A DNA stretch of 39,684 nt, from the NCBI GenBank assembly GCA_037140715.1, contig JBAXDX010000018.1, forward strand, positions 1-39,684, written 5' to 3'. Both the position numbers and the translations under genes were made by a program. Below, piece after piece: positions 26,258-33,788 of this stretch. The DNA is from JAUZPB01 sp037140715. GTDB lineage: Bacteria; Bacteroidota; Ignavibacteria; Ignavibacteriales; SURF-24. The stretch's first letter is position 1; each line of letters begins with the position of its first letter. The notes below the pieces were generated by a model. It worked only from the letters and a program-made list of their open reading frames with translations, was not told the origin of the DNA and searched no databases.

Positions 26258-26731
26258 ATGGGAGAGAGAAAAGTAAGTTTGTCAATAATTAATATGACGG
26301 AACTGGTTCTGCCAAATCATACCAATCAGCTTGGCAATCTTCTTGGCGGACAACTAATGCATTGGATAGACATTTGTGCCGCAATGTCTGCCGCTAAACA
26401 TAATCGAAGAGTCTGCGTTACGGCATCAGTAGATAAGATAGATTTTCATCATCCGATCAGACTTGGTGATGCCGTAAGCCTGATTTCTTCTGTCAACAGA
26501 GTCTTTACTACTTCAATGGAAGTAGGAGTTAAAGTTTTTGCGGATAATTTTAAGACAGGAAACCGAATACATACTAATTCTGCTTATCTGACCTTTGTAT
26601 CTGTCGATGCTGAGGGCAGGCCGGTTGCAACAATAAAAATAACCCCTGAAAGCGAAGATGAAATACGCCGTTATAAAGGAGCTTTACAAAGAAGAGACAT
26701 CAGGCTTAAAGCGCGTAACGCTGTTATTTAG
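26258..26731 (+). CDS. Acyl-CoA thioesterase, hotdog fold (YciA/BFIT type)
   Basis: A 157-residue hotdog-fold enzyme hydrolysing acyl-CoA to free acid and CoA. The motif LPNHTNQLGNLLGGQLMHWIDICAAMSAAKH contains the conserved N-x-LG-x-x-FGG-like segment and the acidic catalytic Asp. VTASVDKIDFHHPIRLGDAV and SMEVGVKVFADN also match the family. GGAGGGG precedes the ATG. The 3' end overlaps the next gene by 74 nt in another frame. Confidence 0.9.
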   Translation: MGERKVSLSIINMTELVLPNHTNQLGNLLGGQLMHWIDICAAMSAAKHNRRVCVTASVDKIDFHHPIRLGDAVSLISSVNRVFTTSMEVGVKVFADNFKTGNRIHTNSAYLTFVSVDAEGRPVATIKITPESEDEIRRYKGALQRRDIRLKARNAVI

Positions 26732-28835
26732 CCTTGTAATTATTTCTCTGCTTTATCCAAAGCTTTGTCCTGCCCAAATTCCAATAAATGGTTTTTGTAA
26801 ATACGACAGCTATGCTGCTGACAAAAACTATCAGTCCCTCTTTGCCTTAAACTACAATAATGATTTTTATACCGATGTTTTGCTTTATGGTTCAGACGAT
26901 AAAAGCCTTACGGCTTATAATGGAATTGTAAACGGAGGATTTGACAGGTCAAAAGCGAGCAAAATAAAATTTGAAATTTCAGGTATTCAGGCTCTTGATA
27001 AGAAAGAGAAACTATCGACACGGTATGCTTTTATTTCAAGGAAGGACAGACGGGCGGGAATATTGCGAACGATTGAGTCAGGTGCGGTTTACATGGAAAA
27101 AGTATTAAAACTAAATTCCTATCCATCAAACCTTTCGGTAGCGGACATCAACGGAGATGACAGACGCGAGATGCTTTTGTCGGGAAGCTCGTTTAACGGA
27201 CTTTCGATAATAAGCGAAAAAGACAGAAGTCTTGTTGAAAAGAAAATATTTGATAAAAAGATTTTCTCTTGCGCCGTATTTGTCGATCTTAATAATGATG
27301 GATATCCTGATATAGCGGCTATTGATCTGCTTGGTAGCTCTCTGAAGTTCTTTTATAATAATTCGCGGGGAGAATTTAACGAGGTCAGGGAGATTCCTGT
27401 TTCAGGAAAAGTCAGCTTACTAATGACCTATGACTTCAACCTTGACGGATTCCAGGATATAATAATTGCCGAGGATAATAATCTTCTGTTTATTTATGGC
27501 GATAACCGTGCTTCTTTTGAAACTACACTTCTTCTGTCCTTTGACAATAAGATTGATAAGGTAGCGATTGGAGACTTTAACCGCGACGGGATGAATGATA
27601 TCGTTTATCTGAACCGCGATAAGTCGGAGATGTCAGTTATCTTCGCACGCGAGAATAATAAATTTTTCCGCGAGCAGCTTTATTTAAGCAAACCGGGTCT
27701 GACTGACCTGATTCCGTTTTATAGCAGATTCATTGACGGGTTGCTGGCATTAAATAAAGCCGGAAAGCTTTATTTGGTGAGCGAGCTTAAAGTAATTAAA
27801 GATAATACAAGCATTGCCATTGGTGCAAAACCGGCTTGCCTGAACTATTTTGACTGCCGGAATGACATGATATTAGATATTTGTTATTTCGATTACAATA
27901 AACCTGCTCTTAATCTGATGATATGCAACAGTTCAGGGATACCTTCTGTTTTTTATTCCATTGCTATGATTGATACATGCTCGTCAATGGAAATAGATGA
28001 TCAGCAAGAGAATCTGAAGACATTTTACTGCTATTCAAAAGGGAAAAAGCTTATCGAGGCTTTTACGGTGAACTTTGCGGATAAGTCGGTGAAAAAAGAA
28101 AAGATATATTCGCCTGACCCGATTGAGGATATAAAGATACTACGTGATGAGAACCCGGAACGGGCGCAGATATATATTCTCGTGAATAAAAATGGCAATA
28201 TGAGGCTACTTGTTTACAGCTATAGTAATTTCAGATATAATCTGATCAGTTCTGAAAATTATGCTTCTAATGTTATAAGTGGCCGACTTATAATAGAAAA
28301 TCCGATGGCAATTTTTTACTGGAAAAAGGAGAAGCATGCCTTTATCTTTGTAAAGGCTATTATTGGGAAAGACCTGGACGTTCTTACGCAACAGACAAAA
28401 TATGTAATTCCGCCTGCCGGCGAAAGTCAGATTACCTGTTATGTTGGCGATTTATTTAATAAGAACAGAAATGAAGCGGTCAACTTTATATTTAGCCGGA
28501 AAGAGAACTTCTCCGTTATCTCGACTCCCGACGGCTCAATAAAGATGAATCTTAAAGGATCGCTCTCCGATTTAAATGGTCTTAATGAGTCTCAAATATT
28601 CTGCGTAGAAAATAAGTTTACCGGTTTAAACAAACTTTTGATTTATGATAAGAAAAATTCAACGATTGAGAGGATAATAGAGTCACCGAATGAAAGAACT
28701 CTTTACGGCAAAAAACTTATCGAATCAATAAATGCAGGCAGTTATTTTGTGAAGAGCATGAATTTTAATAAAAACCATTTAGTTTATACTGACAAGGCGG
28801 AAAATTGTATTACGATAAAAGAAATCACGTTTTAA
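26658..28835 (+). CDS. Exported FG-GAP/VCBS repeat protein
   Basis: A 725-residue secreted or outer-surface protein. The signal peptide (KRVTLLFSLVIISLLYPKLCPAQ) follows an 18-residue N-region. The only canonical start is ATG at 26658, inside the thioesterase gene, so translation is probably coupled. Calcium-binding loops of FG-GAP/VCBS blades recur: DINGDDRREM (163-172), DLNNDGYPD (210-218), DFNLDGFQD (259-267) and DFNRDGMND (306-314). The C-terminal half has similar strand-rich character without clear loops, as in an incomplete beta-propeller. No sorting domain is seen at the C-terminus, so the location is unclear. It overlaps the following metalloprotease gene by 31 nt. Confidence 0.8.
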   Translation: MKYAVIKELYKEETSGLKRVTLLFSLVIISLLYPKLCPAQIPINGFCKYDSYAADKNYQSLFALNYNNDFYTDVLLYGSDDKSLTAYNGIVNGGFDRSKASKIKFEISGIQALDKKEKLSTRYAFISRKDRRAGILRTIESGAVYMEKVLKLNSYPSNLSVADINGDDRREMLLSGSSFNGLSIISEKDRSLVEKKIFDKKIFSCAVFVDLNNDGYPDIAAIDLLGSSLKFFYNNSRGEFNEVREIPVSGKVSLLMTYDFNLDGFQDIIIAEDNNLLFIYGDNRASFETTLLLSFDNKIDKVAIGDFNRDGMNDIVYLNRDKSEMSVIFARENNKFFREQLYLSKPGLTDLIPFYSRFIDGLLALNKAGKLYLVSELKVIKDNTSIAIGAKPACLNYFDCRNDMILDICYFDYNKPALNLMICNSSGIPSVFYSIAMIDTCSSMEIDDQQENLKTFYCYSKGKKLIEAFTVNFADKSVKKEKIYSPDPIEDIKILRDENPERAQIYILVNKNGNMRLLVYSYSNFRYNLISSENYASNVISGRLIIENPMAIFYWKKEKHAFIFVKAIIGKDLDVLTQQTKYVIPPAGESQITCYVGDLFNKNRNEAVNFIFSRKENFSVISTPDGSIKMNLKGSLSDLNGLNESQIFCVENKFTGLNKLLIYDKKNSTIERIIESPNERTLYGKKLIESINAGSYFVKSMNFNKNHLVYTDKAENCITIKEITF

Positions 28836-30529
28836 TCATAAGTTTAATTGTTCTGTTTATTCTGCTGTTTCAGATAATTGTTGTCGCTCAGGAATCACCT
28901 GGCAGGGCATATCTTGATTCGCTTTTTAATGTTTATCTTTCATGTAAGAATCAGGATGCAACTGAAGGTATTCCGGCGCAGACTGTTCCGGAAGGATTCA
29001 ATAATAAATGCAGCTTTGAATTGTCTGCTCAGATATATTCTAATTTTCGGAATTTTACGCCACAGCAACAGGCTTTATTAAAAACTATCTATGACAGGCC
29101 GGTTATGCAGGCGAGTATGCTTTCGCCTTCCGGCAGGTTCAGGATACATTATGATAATTCCGGAACTAATATGCCTAATTATGATTCGGCGCTTTCTGTT
29201 GTTGATAATGTACAACAAGTTGCACTTGCCATCGATTCTGCTTATTCTTTTGAAGTTAACTTCCTCGGTTATCCTGAGCCACCAACTGATAATGTTTTAG
29301 GCGGCGACAATGCTTATGATATTTATATTATTAATATGAATTATTATGGCGGAACCCAGCCGGAGAATGAAATTGGACTGAATAAGTGGTCAGGCTATAT
29401 CGAAATTGATAATGATTTTTTGGGAAACGAATTCTATACTCATGGTCTGAATGCGGCACGGGTTACTCTTGCACATGAATTTCATCATGCTATTCAAATG
29501 GGCTGTTATGCTCTTAAGTTCTCAGATATATTCTTCCATGAACTTACTTCAACCGCGATGGAATCATTTGTTTTCAATACAATTCATGATTATTACGGTT
29601 ATCTTTCCGAATACTTTAACTCACCCGGCAAAACTTTTTCTGCCCACAGGGGATATGATCTTGCAGTCTGGAATATTTTTCTAAAAGAAAAGTATGGATT
29701 TGATATTATTAAAAGACAATGGGAAGATTTTGTGAGGAATCCTGCTCTTCTTGCGATAAATAATAGTCTGACAGAATATCAGGCATCGTTCAAGAGTGCA
29801 TTAAGTGAATTCGGACAATGGACATATTATACAGGTTATAGGAAAAGTTCAGATAAGTTTTTTAAGGATGCTGTTAATTATCCTTTGTTACAATATTCTG
29901 TCTCAATGGATTTTAATCCTTCAAGTTTTCCGCTTACTCTTTCAACTGCGCCGTTGTCCAATCAGTTTATCAGAATATTTTTGAGGGATGGAGTTATAGT
30001 AGATACATTAGTTATAAAGATTACAAACGGTGATATTCAGACGGCTATTTCTAATCCTGCGGAAACTTTGCCGGCTGAATTCAGCTTGTTTTCAGTCCCA
30101 ACCGATGGAGCGATGAAAGTAGTAAATAATTATTATTCAAAACTGTCGAGCGCGGGACTTGCTGCTTTAAGCGAGATTAATTTCTTCAATAATCAGATAG
30201 TCAGCAATCAGGATATTGTTTATAATGAAACTGATTATGCATATCCAAATCCGTTTGATTATACGAATCTGCTAAATAATGATCAGATTTATCTGCCCAT
30301 TGCTTATAATGGTACAAGAGTCGCTGATATAAATATTTACTCGGCTGGGATGAAATTAGTTTATAGCGGGAGTTCTTTATTGTATGCGGATTCGCAGAGC
30401 GGTTTTTACATTGTTAAATGGAATGGTAAAGATAATAATGGGAATAAGCTTCCAACAGGCGTGTATATGTTTGTAACCAATTCGGGTGATAACATCAAAA
30501 AAGGAAAGATAGTAATTGAGAATAAATAA
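28805..30529 (+). CDS. Secreted zinc metalloprotease with a C-terminal sorting-type domain
   Basis: A 574-residue protein starting at TTG (28805), with AAGGCGG 5 nt upstream as a good ribosome binding site; no ATG is available at the N-terminus. The signal helix is about residues 8-28 (HVLIISLIVLFILLFQIIVVAQ). The zincin motif AHEFHHAIQ has H224, E225 and H228, with Glu in FFHELTSTAMESF (246 or 253) a likely third ligand. It resembles MXAN_6640-like or immune-inhibitor-like metalloproteases. The last about 90 residues (NPFDYTNLLNNDQIYLPIAYNG, ADINIYSAGMKLV, GKDNNGNKLPTGVYMFVTN) look like a FlgD-type Ig or type IX secretion sorting domain. The substrate is unknown. Its stop overlaps the ccmA start. 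Confidence 0.82.
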   Translation: MYYDKRNHVLIISLIVLFILLFQIIVVAQESPGRAYLDSLFNVYLSCKNQDATEGIPAQTVPEGFNNKCSFELSAQIYSNFRNFTPQQQALLKTIYDRPVMQASMLSPSGRFRIHYDNSGTNMPNYDSALSVVDNVQQVALAIDSAYSFEVNFLGYPEPPTDNVLGGDNAYDIYIINMNYYGGTQPENEIGLNKWSGYIEIDNDFLGNEFYTHGLNAARVTLAHEFHHAIQMGCYALKFSDIFFHELTSTAMESFVFNTIHDYYGYLSEYFNSPGKTFSAHRGYDLAVWNIFLKEKYGFDIIKRQWEDFVRNPALLAINNSLTEYQASFKSALSEFGQWTYYTGYRKSSDKFFKDAVNYPLLQYSVSMDFNPSSFPLTLSTAPLSNQFIRIFLRDGVIVDTLVIKITNGDIQTAISNPAETLPAEFSLFSVPTDGAMKVVNNYYSKLSSAGLAALSEINFFNNQIVSNQDIVYNETDYAYPNPFDYTNLLNNDQIYLPIAYNGTRVADINIYSAGMKLVYSGSSLLYADSQSGFYIVKWNGKDNNGNKLPTGVYMFVTNSGDNIKKGKIVIENK

Positions 30530-31160
30530 TTATCAGCTAAAGGCAGATTCTGTTACAAAAATCTTCGGGCGCAGACTGATATTCAAAGATATAAATTTCT
30601 GTTTTTCCAACAACGGGATATTCGGTATATCAGGGCATAACGGGTCGGGAAAGTCCACGCTTGTTAAAATCTTAACCGGAATTTTGAGTCCGAGCAGGGG
30701 AGCCATTGTTCACCAGCTTAACGGGAATGCAATTAAAATGGAAAACCTGCATGACCATATTGGTTTTGTGGCTCCATATCTTGTTCTTTATGATGAATTT
30801 ACTGCGGAAGAAAATCTTAAACATTTTGCAAGCATCCGCGGAGTTGAGTATAATAAAGAGAAAGCTGATTACTTATTGAATGAATTTCTTATTTACGACA
30901 GAAGGGAAGATGAGGTAAAAGGCTACTCTTCCGGTATGAAACAGAGGCTGAAATATATTTTTGCGCTTATGCACAGTCCTAAGCTGCTCGTTTTGGATGA
31001 GCCGACTTCCAACCTCGATAACGCCGGAAAAGAAACTGTATATAAGATTGTTAAATCAGAAGCGGGTCATTCGGTAATACTTATAGCTTCAAATGAAGAA
31101 AGCGATCTTGCCCTTTGCAGCGAGGTTATTAAGCTTGAAGACTTTAAGAATAAGGCATAA
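30516..31160 (+). CDS. ccmA: Heme exporter ATPase CcmA-like
   Basis: A 214-residue ABC ATPase: Walker A GHNGSGKST, signature YSSGMKQRLK (a Ser in place of the first Gly), and Walker B LLVLDEPTSNLD. A TTG at 30516 is the start, overlapping the previous stop by 14 nt, with AAGGAAAG upstream. Identification as CcmA rests on the ccmB-C-D-E-F genes downstream; on its own it could serve another small ABC exporter. CcmA uses ATP to release holo-CcmE from CcmC in cytochrome c maturation. A 590-bp gap filled by a repeat array separates it from ccmB. Confidence 0.85.
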   Translation: MRINNYQLKADSVTKIFGRRLIFKDINFCFSNNGIFGISGHNGSGKSTLVKILTGILSPSRGAIVHQLNGNAIKMENLHDHIGFVAPYLVLYDEFTAEENLKHFASIRGVEYNKEKADYLLNEFLIYDRREDEVKGYSSGMKQRLKYIFALMHSPKLLVLDEPTSNLDNAGKETVYKIVKSEAGHSVILIASNEESDLALCSEVIKLEDFKNKA

Positions 31161-31203
31161 AGAAATTAAATCAGGCAGGTTCATATCATACCGGACTGCC
31201 AGG

Positions 31204-31704
31204 CAATGGAATATATTGTCTCATAATGAGAAGTGACGGCGTGAAATGGATTATAATTTCGTGCAATGGAAAATGACGGCGCGAAATGAATTATAATTCT
31301 ATGAAATGAGAAATGACGGCGCGAAATGGATTTTGAATGTCAGGAAATGGATTATGACGGCGCGAAATGGAAAATGATTCTATGAAATGAGAAATGACGG
31401 CGCGAAATGGAAAATGACGGCGCGAAATGAATTATGACGGCGCGAAATGGAAAATGATTCTATGAAATGAGAAATGACGGCGTGAAATGGATTGTGACAG
31501 CGCGAAATGAGAAATGACGGCGCGAAATGAATTATGACGGCGCGAAATGGAAAATGACGGCGCGAAATGGAAAATGATTCTATGAAATGAGAAATGACGG
31601 CAGGAAATGGAAAATGACGGCAAGAAATGAATTATGATTCTATGAAATGAGAAATGATGGCAAACAATGGATTATTTTGTCTCACAATGAGATAAAATGG
31701 CAGA
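31204..31704. repeat. 20-nt tandem repeat array inside the ccm operon (25 units)
   Basis: Twenty-five units of 20 nt (one of 21) run from 31204 to 31704. The frame is AAATG, four or five variable bases, ATGA or TGA, a 5-6 nt core, and G. Two core types dominate: CGGCGC and TTCTAT. A TTCTAT unit is always followed by a unit starting AAATGAGA, giving a dimeric order with spacing of 60, 80 or 120 nt. The first unit (31204) and the penultimate one (31665) are near identical (CAATGGA-TAT-TTGTCTCA), so both ends carry an older form and the inner units look homogenised. It splits ccmA from ccmB. Confidence 0.92.
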
Positions 31705-31753
31705 CAATGTAATTAACCATGAAAATTTTAGAAATCACAGAGTTTATTAAATA

Positions 31754-32413
31754 ATGAAAGCATTTGCCCTATTTAGAAAAGATCTTTATTCAGAGCTAAG
31801 AACCCGCTATGCTATAAATTCGCTGGTAATGTTTATTTTGGTAACGATTAGTGTGATATTATTTTCAATCGGGCAGGAAAGGATATCGGAATATCTCTCA
31901 GGCGGATTGCTATGGGTAGTCATATTCTTTTCTGCTATGTCGGGACTGTCCCGCGCGTTTGTATCGGAAGAAGAGAGGGGAACAGCGATGACTTTGCACC
32001 TGATAGCTTCTCCCAACACAGTCTTTACCGGAAAGCTGATGTTCAACTTTATTCTTGTTTTTGTTATGAATGTAGTTATCGCTCTTCTATATTCAGCTAT
32101 TTTCGATACTTTTGTGTTAAAGAATTTGTCATTATTTATACTTGCTTTTCTGCTTGGCAACATTGGCATTGCTTCAGCTTCGACTATTATTGCGGCAATC
32201 ATTTCGAAGGCTGGTTCTAAAGGAACTTTATATCCCGTTCTCTCATTCCCAATATTGCTGCCGTTGATACTGACATTGCTTGAACTGACAAAATTTGCTA
32301 TTGACGGTGCGACTATTACTGATTCTTATGTCGAACTTATAGTACTGGTCTGTTACGATGTTATTGTCCTTACGGCTTCGTTTATGCTGTTCGATTTTAT
32401 TTGGAAAGATTAG
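31754..32413 (+). CDS. ccmB: Heme exporter permease CcmB
   Basis: A 219-residue membrane protein with about six helices: MKAFALFRKDLYSELRTRYAINSLVMFILVTISV, GGLLWVVIFFSAMSGLSRAFVSEEERGTAMTLHLIASP and IIAAIISKAGSKGTLYPVLSFPILLPLILTLLELT match CcmB. It pairs with CcmA in the complex that frees holo-CcmE. The start is the ATG at 31754, about 50 nt past the repeat array. Confidence 0.92.
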   Translation: MKAFALFRKDLYSELRTRYAINSLVMFILVTISVILFSIGQERISEYLSGGLLWVVIFFSAMSGLSRAFVSEEERGTAMTLHLIASPNTVFTGKLMFNFILVFVMNVVIALLYSAIFDTFVLKNLSLFILAFLLGNIGIASASTIIAAIISKAGSKGTLYPVLSFPILLPLILTLLELTKFAIDGATITDSYVELIVLVCYDVIVLTASFMLFDFIWKD

Positions 32414-32450
32414 TATATTTGCTGATAATTTATCGCTGGAAAAAAAAGAT

Positions 32451-33149
32451 ATGTTTTATAAATCGTTGCTCTTTCTGCTGATGCTTTTTGTTATTATTGC
32501 GGGAATTTCTTTTCCTATTGTAGAACATCCGCAGGTATGGTATCAATTTCCGGTTATTCCGGGTCTTGAGGAAAAGGCTAAGATTATTTTCTTCCATGTG
32601 CCGACCGCCTGGCTGACTGTAATAGCTTTTCTTGTATCAACATTATACAGTATTAGATATTTAAAGAAAAAAGACCCCGACGATGATGCAAAAGCTTATG
32701 CAGCTTCGCAGATTGGAATAATATTCTGTATTCTTGCTACTATAACCGGTTCAATATGGGCAAAGTTTAACTGGGGTTCATTCTGGAACTGGGATCCGCG
32801 CGAAACAAGTGTTTTTATGCTGCTTCTTATCTACGGAGCTTTCTTTGCGCTCCGCTCGGCAATTGAGACAGAAGAAAAGCGGGCAGCTCTGTCGGCTGTT
32901 TATTCAATAATAGCATTTGTAACAGTACCGTTTTTCATATTTATTATGCCAAGGATAATGACCGGACTTCATCCTGGTTCTGCTAATGATTCAACTTCCG
33001 GTCCGGTTGTTAACTTTAAGATGAATTCAAATATGCAGCTTGTGTTTTTTACTTCGCTTACAGCTTTTACAATTCTATTTTTTTGGATGTGGGTACTCAA
33101 CTATAAATCTATTATATATAAAGACAAACTAACTAATAAACTAATCTGA
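32451..33149 (+). CDS. ccmC: Heme-handling protein CcmC
   Basis: A 232-residue membrane protein from the ATG at 32451. It has the Trp-rich heme motif WGSFWNWDPRETSVF flanked by two conserved His-bearing regions (HVPTAW and the GLHPGS loop). CcmC loads heme onto CcmE. A longer frame back to 32358 would overlap ccmB and add residues not typical of the family. Six transmembrane helices are apparent. Confidence 0.93.
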   Translation: MFYKSLLFLLMLFVIIAGISFPIVEHPQVWYQFPVIPGLEEKAKIIFFHVPTAWLTVIAFLVSTLYSIRYLKKKDPDDDAKAYAASQIGIIFCILATITGSIWAKFNWGSFWNWDPRETSVFMLLLIYGAFFALRSAIETEEKRAALSAVYSIIAFVTVPFFIFIMPRIMTGLHPGSANDSTSGPVVNFKMNSNMQLVFFTSLTAFTILFFWMWVLNYKSIIYKDKLTNKLI

Positions 33150-33156
33150 GGTGATC

Positions 33157-33312
33157 TTGGACGGATTTCTGAAATTCATGGGAGCAAATTCAATTTATAT
33201 AGTGTTGCTTATTGTTCTTGTTATCTGGCTGGGGATATTTCTATTCCTGAACAGCCTTGACAAAAGAATGAAACAAATCGAGAAGGAAATGAAAGGGAGT
33301 AATTTGTTATGA
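33157..33312 (+). CDS. ccmD: CcmD-like small membrane protein
   Basis: A 51-residue frame starting at TTG 33157 (GAGGTG just upstream) and ending TGA at 33310-33312, overlapping the ccmE ATG (ATGA). It encodes one transmembrane helix (IYIVLLIVLVIWLGIFLFL) and a charged tail (DKRMKQIEKEMK). Its size, topology and location between ccmC and ccmE fit CcmD, which stabilises the CcmABC complex. It is short enough to be missed by gene callers. Confidence 0.75.
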   Translation: MDGFLKFMGANSIYIVLLIVLVIWLGIFLFLNSLDKRMKQIEKEMKGSNLL

Positions 33313-33701
33313 ATAAAAAATATATATATGGTGGCTCTGTTATAGTGGTATTCTTGGGACTTATGATTTATTTGTTTACGCAGACAAATATTCAGTATGA
33401 AGCGGATTTTGCATCTATTCAGGCTAAGCCAAAAACATTTAAGGCGACAGGCGAGTGGGTCAGAGCTAAAAATTACGAAATTAACTCTGCCGAAAGAACT
33501 TTTTCTTTCTATATGAAGGATGCCACAGGCCGCGAAATGAAAGTTATATTTGCGGGCACTATGCCTAATAATTTTGAAACCGCCCAGAGTGTGGTTGTTA
33601 CGGGTAAATACAGGAACGGCTGTTTCTATGCTACGGATGTGCTTACCAAGTGTCCATCGAAATATGAGGGAACTCCGCAAATTAATTCCTCAGGGATGTA
33701 G
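33309..33701 (+). CDS. ccmE: Heme chaperone CcmE, CXXXY variant
   Basis: A 130-residue protein anchored by one helix (about residues 6-23) with a periplasmic OB fold (FKATGEWVRAKNYEINSAERTFSFYMKDATGREMKVIFAGTMPNNF, VVTGKY). The heme-binding site reads VLTKCPSKYEG: Cys115 replaces the usual His and Tyr119 is kept, giving the CXXXY form described for archaea and some bacteria instead of HXXXY. CcmE carries heme covalently from CcmC to CcmF. The family literature links CXXXY CcmE with loss of CcmH; no ccmH is seen here. Confidence 0.93.
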   Translation: MNKKYIYGGSVIVVFLGLMIYLFTQTNIQYEADFASIQAKPKTFKATGEWVRAKNYEINSAERTFSFYMKDATGREMKVIFAGTMPNNFETAQSVVVTGKYRNGCFYATDVLTKCPSKYEGTPQINSSGM

Positions 33702-33788
33702 TTTTATTTTGAAAGCTGGAAAACCGGCTTTTGTTTTATTTAAAGTCAGTTCATATTTTATTAATAAAATCAGGAAGGAAAAATATAA

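Noticed and set aside
31432..31623. Ser/His-rich minus-strand peptide in the ccm array
   Set aside because: It is a translation of the 20-nt array; there is no start context.
33195..33680. 161-residue minus-strand frame across ccmD and ccmE
   Set aside because: Antisense to two genes supported by family motifs and operon overlap.
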